Shown here in pieces: positions 21,771-32,351 of a stretch of 64,000 nucleotides of DNA. The stretch spans positions 3,410,001 to 3,474,000 of the forward strand of contig OZ345353.1 in the NCBI GenBank assembly GCA_977006965.1, written 5' to 3'. A model generated the notes under the pieces. It was not told the DNA's origin and did not search any database. It worked only from the letters and a program-made list of their open reading frames with translations. The translations under genes were made by a program, and so were the position numbers. Source of the stretch: Phymatolithon calcareum (lineage: Eukaryota; Rhodophyta; Florideophyceae; Hapalidiales). How positions within the stretch are numbered: the stretch's first letter is position 1; each line of letters starts with the position of its first letter.

Positions 21771-23940
21771 ACGCGAGATTAAAGATCGAAAGAGGGAATT
21801 AGTTCAGAATGCGATGTACTCGTTTCAAGTTTCAAGGGCTGGTCAGAGCGCTCAAGCCGAATAGTTCTGTAGACCGTACATGTATTAGATTTGTGGAAAC
21901 TTATATATAAATAAGAATTAGTTAAAGGATGAATACTCAAAGTCATACCAGTCTGAGAAGATATCGGCAAAGAGATTTCTCCCTTTTATCTTGAAGAGAG
22001 TTAAAGGAAGGAAATGTGCCAGGTTATATCAACAAAGTCATTTTGAAACTCACTATGTTTTGCATATCATTCACACATTGCGTTTTGTAAAGCAGCCATC
22101 TGATACTTCTTTCATTACTGCGAAAAAATTGACCCAGTACCAGCTTCTGAAAGAGACGAGTTTGTTGTAGATTCAGCACGAAAGCATAGAGAGAGAGTAA
22201 AAAGATACCAAATCTTTACGCTTATGAAATGTATGCCCGCTTGTGGGGAAGAGTGACAGCCAACAAACGATTTTGGTGGCAGCGATGAAACTACAGTACA
22301 GGAAGAAAAATAATATTTTCCGTCATTTTAATGATGATAAGGGTACCTTTTTTTACATTTTACAAGTAAATCAAAAAACAAAAATTCGGAATAGTGTAAC
22401 AATCGCATACAAGCTGTATGCACGTTCTCAAGAGCGACGAAAAGTAATAATTTAATTACGGGCAAAGGAATAAGAAGGCAGATCGCTCGAGATACCAACT
22501 GATTCGAACAATCTATATTACTCCAACTCATTCCTGGGGAGCATACGCGGTACTCGCCGCCGGTCTTACACCGCTTCCATTTACACCGCTACGGGGCCAG
22601 TCTCAGCTTTCACATATGAAAATGTTCATGAAACATTCAGATTTTAGAAAGTCACTCGACCAAACGGTCCTGTTTTCCGTGACCCCAACGGTCTTCTCTT
22701 ATTAACCGCCTGCTGTACCGTTATTATTTGTTTGAGTATCAGTTTGACCGTCACGAGTATTAGCTTTTGAAGACCTTCTCTAGGTCGGACTCGTAACGTT
22801 AGATTAAGAGTTGGAAGTTTCCGTTTAGCTTCTCTAGTCTACTTAAGGCGTTTTGACCTCCGGTCATGGCCTAGCAACCAACTCGATAACGAACAATCAC
22901 CTGAAAAAAGGGACCATCCCCTTCAGGAAAATCGCCATGCATCTCTAAGCTTTGGTCCTGGGTTCGACTGCAACCTCTTTTCCAACCATTCACCATCCAC
23001 CATTCCTATTCCGACACCAACGTTTCAACCAATCACCGTCTACTCCTGATACCACATTCCGACCCAAAATTAGTTCAGGACAACCGGTCCGCATCCAACG
23101 CAGTCAATCAATCAACGTTGGCGACCATCAGAAAAGCAAGCTCTTGATTACACCAAATGCCCATGACGTGTTCTTCTGGACCGAGACTGCGCTTTTCATC
23201 TTTTCCTTGACTTGTTTGTGTATATCGCGTCTCGTTTCGTTCGATTTTTGATGTGAGCACAAGTTCGCAGAAGAACGCGAAAGAAGAATCGGATTCATGT
23301 CTCCCTCCTAAATCCGCTGTATGGGAGGGCTGACGCCTTCCTCAGTCCGTCATTTCTCAACCTCAAAAAAGGGAATCATAACATTTTTTGTGCGCACTGT
23401 TGATTTCACCGCTTCCCATCCTCCCCCCAAGAGCAAATAAGAGAACTAAGTTTCCGAGCTAGATGAAGCTCTCACATTATTTCAAACTTAAAGGCCAAGC
23501 AACGGTTTCTCGATATTCAAAACGAGATGCTGGATATGGCAGTCAATACTGTCCAAAGAAAATTTCCGAAATAAACTATTTAAACGATAGCGTAAGCGAA
23601 GGATTGTAGAACAACGAATAGTCTCTCAGGTGGAATGAGATCACCGCCTTGCTCTTCGATATTGGCGCCTTTACCAATACAGGCTTGTGTTCCAGATTAC
23701 CCACCGAGGGTCCTGCAGATGATGATACTTTCCCATGCTCTATTTGACTACTTCGAAAGAAGTCCATATTTCGTTCTCTATTGCAAATGATGCACGTATT
23801 TCCGTTCCGTGTTCAGGACTCGGTGTGTGTTAAGCCAGTGCTTTATTTCTGAACTCTCTTCTACTTAGATTACGGCAGGGCGTTATTTCTGGTAGCAATT
23901 TAGGAGAGCACTCATTTTTCTCCGCCTGCCGCTCCAGATT
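21771..23940. other. Unassigned intergenic sequence
   Basis: About 2.2 kb with no recognised protein. Frame 22952-23251 (+) is open for 99 codons but lacks an ATG near its start and shows no motif. AT-rich stretches at 22060-22480. Confidence 0.45.
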
Positions 23941-23950
23941 CGATTCGACT

Positions 23951-24012
23951 CCGCTGGTTCCAGTTTATAAACTGGAACCAGCGGACTCTGTGGATCAAGA
24001 AATTCTTGATCC
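23951..24012. repeat. Two adjacent inverted repeats (hairpin or cruciform candidates)
   Basis: 23951-23984 is a perfect 34-bp palindrome centred on TTTATAAA, with arms beginning CCGCTGGTTCCAG. Eight bases later, 23992-24012 has 10-bp arms (GGATCAAGAA and its complement) around a single A. They lie just outside the F2 homology of the first cassette. Confidence 0.85.
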
Positions 24013-24139
24013 ATGGAGGTCGGTGGTCTAATATGTACATGTGAAGAGTTATTTTGCTTACACTGGCATGACAGAGGTATGATTATCATAATCCCGTCCG
24101 AACCGAAAGCCGTTCGCATTCTGTCCGTTGCAACCGTGA

Positions 24140-25640
24140 TATGTAAAATCTAACGAGAATTCGTCAATGCTCTTCTCCTGCACCTCCACTGCCAGCATAT
24201 CTAGTTCTCTACCAGACCTTGGTGTGCGAGGCACCTTGGCGCTTCGGTTTTGGCCGTTTGCAGCAGATATGACGAAGTGAAACATGATCGGACTCTCTTG
24301 TCATGCATTCGTCTTCTGAACGAACGAAAGATTTGCGCTTTCTGCAACAGACCCTCGACTCTGGAAAAAGCGCAATGTACATCTCGTACAGCAGGAATGT
24401 TTGCGTGGAAGGCAACGGATTGGCGTATAATGAGCTTAATGTATTACGCGGGCTTGTGCGACATCCCGTGATATTCGTCATCGTCTGGGCCAATATGCTT
24501 CTGGGATACAGCGGAGCAAATCCCAAAGATAAACTTATATTGCACATATTCTGTTTTCATTTTCAATCTGCCTCTTGTTTTTTTGCTCGCTGTCGAAGAT
24601 GTTGGATGGGCCATCCGTTTTTTCCTGGATGCTGTAGCCTCTCCATTTGCATTGTTGTTGAGTGCTGGACATGTGTATGCACGGTGCGATTCACGGCTTG
24701 CTCAATGAAGCGGGCTCTACGATCGTGCGAGCTGTCACATTTGCGGAAGGAAGGGAATGTAATCGAGGTGATCTGAACGCCGGTGGTTTGGGACAGATGT
24801 GCTTCTCAGTGCGAATTCTTTCGCGAACGCGTGATTCATTGCATCTAAGTTCAAACTGCGTCAACAAAGCGACAGCGTTCCTGAATGCGTCTGTATCCGA
24901 GTAAATAACTTTTTTATTTCTCGTTGGACCCCGTTAACTATGCAGAAGCTTCTCTACGGCGAGGCAGAGACGACGTGGAGTCTGCATGACCTGACTATCT
25001 TTCAGCGGAGAAAAATTGTTTTCATATTTGACGGTGCGGACGTTGTATCCAGACGGGTGATTGAGAATAGCGACCAACATTGTTCTACGCTCAATTTGTG
25101 TCTTAGTGGTTGTGACCACGATGGACGTCAGCAGACATTAACCTCCGCGGCAATAACAGATAGCACCCCTAACTCAACGTGGACAGAATGCGCGAGATCG
25201 TGCAAATCATGCAGGTGTATGGTCTTCAGTGAAGAGCGATGAAGACTTAGAAACAATCTCAGAGATCTCTGAAGTAGAGGAATCATACAGCAGCTACATC
25301 TCCGTACGCTTGTGTTTGCTACACCTTGCCGGCGAGGTCAAGGATTCATCCCATGAAATATTTTCTTCGTCCCATCTCGTTGACGCGATTTTCCTAACAG
25401 AGCGCATTATCAAGGAAATCAGAGCTCGGCACGATAGATCGCAAGGTAGCAGTGTCGCGTCGATGAGAAAAAGCTATATTCTTTCTCAAAATGTTTGCAG
25501 CCATAATACCGTGAATCATATTGTAAAAATCCTGCTCCCCCAATTGTCACTGGTGAACAATTGGATTTGATTGGATTTCTGTTTAATTGAATATCCCTTT
25601 GTCAAGTATCATTGCACCTACGAGACTTTTCGTGGGGCTA
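24140..25640 (+). pseudogene. Cassette segment F2, copy A (unknown protein, multi-frame)
   Basis: Three + strand open pieces recur elsewhere. (i) 24303-24480 has SSERTKDLRFL and ELNVLRGLV, matched by SSERTKNFRFL and DLNVLRAPV at 38884-39050. (ii) 24590-24800 contains FFLDAV-SPFALLLS and NEAGSTIVR, matched at 55760-55925. (iii) 24960-25110 has SLHDLTIFQRRKIVFIF, matched at 40935-41060 by KLTDLTLFDWRRVFTIF. The pieces could be exons of one gene or a frameshifted ORF. The opposite strand also stays partly open between copies A and C, so strand is not fully certain. No domain recognised. Confidence 0.45.
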
Positions 25641-25704
25641 CAATCCTTCCCTTACGTTCTTATTTAAGTAGTTTCAGGGAACAATTGTTGCAGGCTGATT
25701 TGCA

Positions 25705-25784
25705 TTGAAATTCAAGGCGCAACCTAAATATATCAGTTTTGTCGGGCGTACCAGAGTGAGTGCCTTATAGCAACCGAGACTGGG
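25705..25784. repeat. Cassette spacer, left end of copy A (cut by gypsy insertion)
   Basis: Matches 41765-41848 of cassette B (TATCAGTTTTGTCGGGCGTACC against CATCAGTTTCTTCGCGCGTACC). The matching sequence resumes after the gypsy element at 31143. Confidence 0.7.
25780..25784. repeat. Gypsy target-site duplication, left copy (CTGGG)
   Basis: CTGGG precedes the left LTR and recurs at 31143-31147 after the right LTR. The uninterrupted sister site at 41843 reads CTGGATAGCAGCCC against CTGGGCAGCAGCCC here. Confidence 0.75.
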
Positions 25785-26038
25785 TATGGCAACTAGGGGA
25801 AAAAAAACCTAGTTGTAGGAAAGTTCGGTAGCGGTTTACTTGGGGTTCTCCCACCCTCTGGACTATGTAGCCGTCGGGCGGAATAATCTGGAGACTCTAA
25901 CATATGATCTAACTCTCAGTCGACGAGCGGCGCAGGCGCGCTCGTCTGGCTGCTGTAACGGTTCAATGTTTGTACGCATACCGTGTCTGAAGGTGCCTTG
26001 ACCCTTTGTACCGGGATCTAAGTAAGGATTACTCTACA
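25785..26038 (-). repeat. Gypsy 3' LTR (element sense)
   Basis: About 254 bp, matching 30883-31142. It contains an inverted pair CAACTAGG...CCTAGTTG near one end (arms incomplete here) and a second hairpin (GACGAGCG...CGCTCGTC near 25921-25945). The right copy has a ~9-base length difference in that second hairpin loop. Confidence 0.9.
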
Positions 26039-26052
26039 GTCCCCCCTCCTAA
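26039..26052 (-). promoter_or_regulatory. Polypurine tract of the gypsy element
   Basis: On the minus strand this reads TAGGAGGGGGGAC immediately before the 3' LTR, the expected primer site for plus-strand DNA synthesis. Confidence 0.75.
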
Positions 26053-26882
26053 GAAAGGGACAAGTCTGCTTTGGCTTTGGCGACCAAAGCTTTTGGTGTC
26101 GATTTGCGTGCAAGTAAGAGCTGCACCAATTTCAGTGCATCTTCGTACACGCGGCGAAAGGGGTTCAAGGCTATCCTCGCTATTTGGAAGACTTTCCAAG
26201 GCACATGAACATAAATTCTGTCGTCATCCTCTTCGAGTCCCATCAGTCTGGAGACAGGCATTCCTTTCTCCGAATACAACACGTGAGGCAGAATAACGGA
26301 CTTGTCGAGCTCGTTATCGGTGTAGAGCAAGAGGCAGCATGCATGCACGTCCTCGTTTGCTCTGTTACCTAGGTCTTCCACAGAGAAAACATAGTCGCTT
26401 ACAGCCTTCACAATACGTCTCGGACCTCTCCATCGCAGGGAAAGCTTCTCACACTTAGCAAATTCTTCTTTTGCCACCAGTACGTAATCTCCTTCTGAAA
26501 AATGGGTAAGTACTCCACGCGAGGCTGGCGCTCGTTTTTTCGCTCGGTTCTCCTTCAAGGATGGTTGAACGACAGGGTGAATCTCCTCTAATAGCTGCTT
26601 TGCCTTATCGACTTTCATTGCTCTTCCTCGTTGCGCTTTCTCGAGAGACATTATTTTTCCGTTAGAAGCTTGACGAAATGTTGCTAGCGGGGTCTTTCGT
26701 TCCTGACTTGTAAAAATAGTTACCGGTGCCAGGTTCTTCCGGTTCGGAGAGGGCGTGTTATTAACGGCGGATTGGAGAATAGGCACCAAGCCGGGCCATT
26801 CTTTGTGATCCATTCGCAATTCTAACAACACGGATCGAAAGATACGTAGGAATTCTTTTCCCATTCTCTCGATTCCCCCATT
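26049..26882 (-). pseudogene. Gypsy integrase C-terminal part with chromodomain-like end
   Basis: The frame reads ERMGKEFLRIFRSVLLELRM (integrase end), EGDYVLVA and LSLRWRGPRRIVKAVSDYVF (GPY/F-like module), then LMGLEEDDDRIYVHVPWKVF and VYEDALKL, a degenerate chromodomain. In chromoviruses this tail guides integration to marked chromatin. It continues, in the same frame, the pol ORF upstream, separated only by a TAA at 26883-26885. Confidence 0.85.
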
Positions 26883-28403
26883 TTACCAAGGAGTATACGG
26901 GAGAGTGAAGTGATGGAGTGATTTCATGCTCTTGCCGATCAGCCGTAAAGTTTCGTTTTTGAAATGGCTTCCACCATCTGACATTAGCGCATTCGGTGGA
27001 TTAAATGACGCGCACCAGTCCATAATGGCATCAGCTGAATTCTCCAGGTAATCGAACTGCAGTAAATCATTTGCTCGATATCCATGCATACCTGGTCCAT
27101 AAGGTCTGGGTACCTTTGCGCCTCCTGTGGATGAGATGCAATGAATGCATGCACGCACGAAAGCCTGTACATCCTCTTTGATAGTTGACGAAAAAAATTC
27201 CTTCTGGATTGCCGAAGTTGTTGCAGAAACTCCGCGATGTCCCGCGGCATTGGTGTGTGCGATAATACAGATTCGCAATTGCAAATCTCCGGCTTTGTCA
27301 GGGATCCAGACGGCTTTCCTATCGGTGCACATTAGACCTTTGTGCAAAACGTATTTCTCACGGCGAGCGGGCTCGTACTGCAGCTGAATGGACAGAACTT
27401 CGTCGCGTGACGGCCAGATGAAGTTCCCATATTCCGTTGATGGTAAGGTTGGGATGAAAATTAGCGGTAGAACTGTTGAAGCAGCGCGCCATCTTCCCAA
27501 TAGGTGGGCCCAAACATTATCGGTTCCCGAAATATGGAAACACACATAGTTATACCATGAGAGATGGACTGCCCACATCAGAATTTTCCAGACAGAGGAC
27601 ACTGACAGGTCCGGCAAAACACTCAGCGGATCGAAAATAAAAATGATGTTGTTGTGGTCGGTGTATAGCACAAAACTCTCTGGATTGGCCAATAGCCAGT
27701 GCATTTTTGAACACGTCGCCATAAGAGCATATGGCTCTTTCTCCAATATTGCCCATCCCAGTTGTGTGGAATTAAATCGTCCGGAAAGGAAAGCAAGAGG
27801 CTCGTGCCTCTGCTCTTCATGTGGAAGCGCGAGGTCGGAATGTGGAACTTGGGTGAATATTGTCGACCAGATCGTGTCACTTGCGTCAGTGTATACGCAA
27901 AGGCGTTTAGTTATATCACGATGACTCAATGTACACTGGTTGACAAGCGCAGCTTTACAATTTTCAAAAACCTTCGCGTGTTCATCGTTCCATCCCAGGG
28001 TATCGAGCGACACCCGTGCGGCGGCTTTACGAGTCCGTTTCCCTGTTGCATCATAGACGGCTTCGAGGAATTCATGCAACGGAGTGGTGACTTCGGAAAA
28101 GTTTGGGATTCCTGTGCGCATCCAATTCATGGCGCAGAGGAATTGTTGCAAGTGAGCTCCGGTCGTTGGGTGCTTCATGCTCACCAATCCGTCAAGGTGG
28201 CGCGGGTCAAATCGTATTCCACTGGAAGAAATCAGTCGTCCACACCAACGAATAACAGTCTCGAATAGCTTCCACTTTATGGAGTGTTGTTTGAGTTTGT
28301 ATTCCGCACACAATTTGAGGAACATCTCAATTGCTCGTATCAGCTCTTTTGGCGTTTCTGCATGGATGAGGATGTCATCCAACCAGGATAATATATTTTT
28401 CAA
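26883..28403 (-). pseudogene. Gypsy pol: RT C-terminal half, RNase H and integrase
   Basis: 506 open codons. SWLDDILIHA is the RT catalytic box in this family's form; GRLISSSGIRFDP and CVYTDASD mark the thumb and RNase H; YTDHNNIIFIFDP follows. The integrase zinc finger has HTNAAGHRG and CIHC. The core has LQFDYLE (first Asp), but the usual segment before the second catalytic motif is missing: the text jumps to DAIMDWCASF and MSDGGSHFKN. The frame ends at a TAA after LPYTPW where a Trp-x-Asn-Gly motif (W-x-NGG) would continue. Several inactivating changes, hence pseudogene. Confidence 0.9.
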
Positions 28404-28840
28404 AATTCTGCAAACATGACTTGGGTTAATGATGACTGCAGATGTGCCACTGCATTAGTCGTTCCATGTATTACTCGCGTTGGGGTGAACACTCCGTCCG
28501 GCGTGTTAAACGATTGGCACTCTTGGCTCTCCTCCGCGAGTGATAGTTGCCAGTACGCATGTGAAAAGTCGAAGTTAGCGTAGCATTTTGATTTTCCCAA
28601 TTTATGAAGCTCTTTTTCCATTATCGGCATTGGGTAGGTGTGTTTTTCCGCGAACTTATTACCCGGGCGCATGTCTACCGTGAATCGCCACAAGTCTGGA
28701 GCTGGTTTCGGAACCAGTAGCGGCGCTGACGCCAATCGAGCTGTTGGATTTGGGTATGCCATTTCATTTCGGCACAATTGTCCGCTAAACTTCTCCAAGA
28801 ATTCTCGCTGCGATTGGGAGTAATTACCGAGACGTACTAT
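28400..28840 (-). pseudogene. Gypsy pol: RT N-terminal half
   Basis: SAPLLVPKP, FTVDMRPGN, YPMPIMEKEL, NFDFSHAYWQ (first catalytic Asp) and FNTPDGVFTPTRVIHGTTNA are all classic gypsy RT blocks. The frame is entered from the protease frame by a one-base shift near 28837 and leaves by another near 28400. Confidence 0.9.
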
Positions 28841-29619
28841 GGTTGGTCGGCGTCCGCGGCAAGATCAATTACCAACGGTGGGAGCTTTGAAGGCGGTCCG
28901 GGCGACATTCCGACTTGAAAGCTGACCTTATGATCCCACATGAGTTTCTCCAAAGTAAAGTAAAATTCATTTGAGAGGCCGCTTTGCTGCGCCGCTTTGA
29001 GCATATTGGTCATTGCTGTATCAATTTCATCTTCCTTTTCCGGACTTTCATCGGTCAATTCCAGCAAGGCGGGATCAGGAAAATGATCTGCTTCGTTTCT
29101 GGCATTCTTGTAGTCCACGCGCGGTCGGTTTCCACGGTTTTCATTTGATTCGCCTCTCTGATTGCGTTGTGACATGAGTCGAGTTACAAACCCGCCGGAG
29201 TTTTCAGTTGGGTTTCTGACTGTGGCGCAATCTGTGCTGTCCAATGCAGGTCGATTTGTTTCGAGTAACGTCTTCGTGTCCACTTTGAGGTGTTTAAGGA
29301 CAGGGTTTCCGATAATGAGTGGTTCGCAAGTAATATGGTCATCTGAAACCAAAAACGAAACAGTTTTCATTGCCAGACTGCCGGCGCTGAGCTGCAAAAT
29401 CGTTTGAGGTACTGTACATTTTCTTGAGAATGAAAATTGTGACTCGGAATTGTCGGAGCGAGCTAACGCTACGTTGATTTTCACTGGAGTAATAGACTTC
29501 ATTCGACAAATTCCACGCAAAACTGCCTTTTCCGCGAAGGTTGGACACACGATAGAATCATCTGAACGATCGTCACACCGTGCAATTGTAGTGAGACTCG
29601 TTTTGTCGTCAACAAGCAC
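28837..29619 (-). pseudogene. Gypsy aspartic protease region and linker
   Basis: 260 open codons. TIARCDDRSDDSIVCP stands where the protease active site lies in this lineage (an Asp-rich variant in place of the plain DSG), and PLIIGNPVLKHLKVDTKTLL is the usual protease end. An acidic linker precedes the RT. A frameshift separates it from the RT frame at 28837. Confidence 0.75.
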
Positions 29620-29868
29620 GGCGTTAATCGCTGCGGAATCGTCTTCGTCTTGAACTGTGAGACGTGCAGTGGTCGGTTTTTGTCCGGTATCGCTATATTT
29701 TTTCGCCTGGCTCCTCGTGTTTTAGCTGGGTGCGTACATGCTCTCTCGTCCTTGAGAATATCGTAAAGCTTCTGGCGATCCGCATCACAGCTGCATTCCG
29801 TGCATTTGTCTATGTAATGACGTTTTCCTTTTGGTCGACATACAGGGTGTGGTCAGAATGGTTTCGGT

Positions 29869-30826
29869 TTAGTTTCCTTGGATGTTTCCAGTTCTTTTTC
29901 CATAGTCGGAGGTCTTTCGGTGGTTGATTTCTCGCCTTTGATCGAGCTCTTGTATTTTTTTGCCGTTTGAAGTGGTGCAAGTAGATGCACGAGAATCTGG
30001 ATTGCTGTCGTCCAGCAATTCCAATGCCTCCGAGAGTTTGAGGCAGTGGTCGAAGAATTTCTCAAAGTCCTTTTTCAAGTCGACGTGTGCCAGTTTAAAG
30101 TCCCTTTCCAGCCGATTTTTCAGGTTGTTTGGACGTATTTTGGACAAAACACGACGAACTGCAACCTTTTGAGCATCATGAACGACCCAAAGCAAGCCGT
30201 GCTTCTCCAGCAAGCTGTGATATGAGATAAAAAGGGCTTCCGTTCTGGACATTGCACTCTTGTCGCGCATGTCCATCTGAAGAGACTTAGCCACTATTTC
30301 ATCCAGAGCCGAGATAGTGACAGTATCTTTTCTGGCGTTCGCCTTCTTGTCTAAGAAATTTCGTAGAATATCGTCCGTACGATCTTCATACTTCTTGACG
30401 GGTTTTCCATTTTCATCTTTGATCCTTTTCAAGGCTAAAGCCGAGCGAAGCCACTGTGCATCCACACAAAACTTAAGGGCTACAGTTCGAGCGCGCTCAA
30501 GAGTTGCTTGTGCATCTTCCGTAGACACCAATTGTTCATGTCGTGCTTGCACTTCATTTTGCGTACTGATCGTACTTTTGCAAAAAAATGCGGACCGACG
30601 TCTCGTTGACCATCCGGAGAGTGGGATAGTCGAGGCTTGTGGACAAAACGTTCTGGGTTCTTGTTCGTGCCGAAAGTCCCGGCTCGGTACCGGTTGACAC
30701 TACGGTTTGAGATTTCGCCAGCACGATTAGCAAGCGAAGTCCGATTTTTCGAGAAAAATGTGCCTCGCGCTGCACGAGACTATTCGAATATGGGTTACGT
30801 GTTTGCCGCGCACGCTTTGCGGGCAC
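29869..30826 (-). pseudogene. Gypsy gag, frameshifted
   Basis: Two frames form one gag-like protein: 30826-30554 (basic N-terminus, VNETSVRIFLQKYDQY) and 30552-29869 (VSTEDAQATLERAR, charged helical text, no clear CCHC knuckle retained). The join needs a single-base change near 30553. The region between gag and protease (29620-29868) is out of frame but colinear. Confidence 0.75.
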
Positions 30827-30882
30827 ACCCGTAAGTCTGGGTTGACCGTGTCTGCAGACTCACCTAGTTTGGAATTGATCAA

Positions 30883-31142
30883 TATGTCAACTAGGGGAAA
30901 AACCTAGTTGTAGGAAAGTGCGGTAGCGGTTTACTTGGGGTTCTCCCACCCTCTGGACTATGTAGCCGTCGGGCGGAATAATCTGGAGACTCTAACATAT
31001 GATCTAACTCTCAGTCGACGAGCGCCCCGCTTATGACAGGCGCGCTTGTCTTGCTGCTGTAACGGTACAATGTTTGTACGCATACCGTGTCTGAAGGTGC
31101 CTTGACCCTTTGTACCGGGATCTAAGTACGAATTACTCTACA
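30883..31142 (-). repeat. Gypsy 5' LTR (element sense)
   Basis: About 260 bp, direct repeat of 25785-26038. CAACTAGG at 30888-30895 pairs with CCTAGTTG at 30903-30910 across a short GGAAAAA-type loop. Confidence 0.9.
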
Positions 31143-32351
31143 CTGGGCAGCAGCCCAACCGCGAACAAAAGCGGCGAGTTTACCTTAACGTAACAGCTTC
31201 ACAAAGCGAGCCAGCAGCCCGATACCACTTCAAAACAACAACCGACCAACACAGATCGATAAACAGTTGTAGAAGCAACATCTCCAGGTCCCCCCTTCCT
31301 TGTTCTTGCCCATCCAAGGTCTGCAATAAAATAAACACACTCGACACCTATGAAAAGCGGGGGAGCTGCCCCGGCATCCTTCAGTGGTATGGCAGCGGTC
31401 GCGTTAGCCCACAGCGACCGCACTAGAGCGAGAAATATCCCGTGCATAACGGGTACATCAATAAGTAATCCCCTTCCGATACCCAATTCAGGGTAACTGT
31501 CGGGCGCGGTCTATTAATTACTCTCGTAGGCGACAGTGAAACACACGTCGTCATCGCGCCCCTGACATGAGCTCTAGCACCGCCACATGCCAGATTCTCC
31601 CATATCTGCGCCAAATGCCCGTCAGGCCACCGCGCCCAATGCACTGTGTCAGTCCGCCCTTCACGTCCTAAGCCATCATTCCCGTATACCCACTGCCATC
31701 CACAAACCACCTCGTGCGTGCCACTCGCACGGGCGGCACGTCAAAATTTCGAGACAGCAAGCAATGGAAATCGCGGTTCGCAATCAAAGTCCATACGAGA
31801 GCAATTCGAACAGTTTTCCACGATTAGATTGGCCCATACCGACCCGATTGACAGATATGACACAATCTGTACGCATGCGGCAGCCTTGGTTTCATGTACC
31901 AGGTTTCTTCCACGCAGAAGTTTCGTATCTCCATCTCTCTCCTCTTCTTGTGTATAGGATTTTGTACGCCTCCGGAAAGTTCTGCACCCACTTCTGGCGA
32001 AGCGATATAAACCATACCCATGGCTTCTTGGCACTCGCAAAGCTGCCCCATACGTCAGCACACGCGTTGTTAATTTCTAATTAAAAATAAACATTTCTTC
32101 TCCTTCTTCTTTTCTAATGCCAGAGTCGATATAGAATAGATATAGAACTCGTTACGGGTGCCTCGTTTAACTGCATATCGTCTATTCGCACACTAGGGCG
32201 ATTGGCTCCAAATATAGCAACAAGGCAATGTCGTTTCTTGTTTAATTTTTATATTAATAATGGCTGATAGTAAATCGGCTAGTTCGTCGGATTTCAGGAT
32301 GGTGGTATGCTTCGGCTAAATTTATCTTAGTCGACGCCGAGGAAGTTTAAG
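31143..32351. repeat. Cassette spacer, copy A
   Basis: About 1.2 kb aligning with 41849-43096, 52600-53598 and 57209-58428. Landmarks: TTACCTTAACGT, CATCGCGCCCCTG, CACTCGCACGGGCGGCACG, GTCCATACGAGAGCAATTC and TAATTAAAAATAAACATTTC followed by a CTTCTTCT run. Reading frames are not conserved between copies, so it does not look protein-coding, yet it is about as well preserved as the gene beside it. It lies 3' of F1 and may hold its 3' UTR and terminator. Confidence 0.75.

Larger units (their letters stand above)
25785..31142 (-). mobile_element. Chromodomain Ty3/gypsy retrotransposon, 5.36 kb, two LTRs
   Basis: Direct LTRs at both ends, 5-bp target duplication, polypurine tract beside the 3' LTR, and gag, protease, RT, RNase H, integrase and a C-terminal chromodomain-like region, all on the minus strand. 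The two LTRs differ by about seven substitutions and two short indels, so the insertion is not recent. The coding region carries frameshifts, an in-frame stop and an internal deletion in integrase. The insertion lies in the spacer of cassette A; the other cassettes lack it at that point. I could not identify a convincing tRNA primer-binding site. Confidence 0.92.

Noticed and set aside
30860-30882. tRNA primer-binding site for the gypsy element
   Set aside because: Text beside the 5' LTR (minus strand TTGATCAATTCC) does not begin with the usual TGG and I could not match it to a tRNA 3' end by eye.
31587-32084. + strand 165-codon ORF in the cassette spacer, with relatives at 42.3, 52.8 and 57.6 kb
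   Set aside because: Frames break and change between copies through indels; shared peptide bits reflect DNA identity, so I treat the spacer as non-coding.
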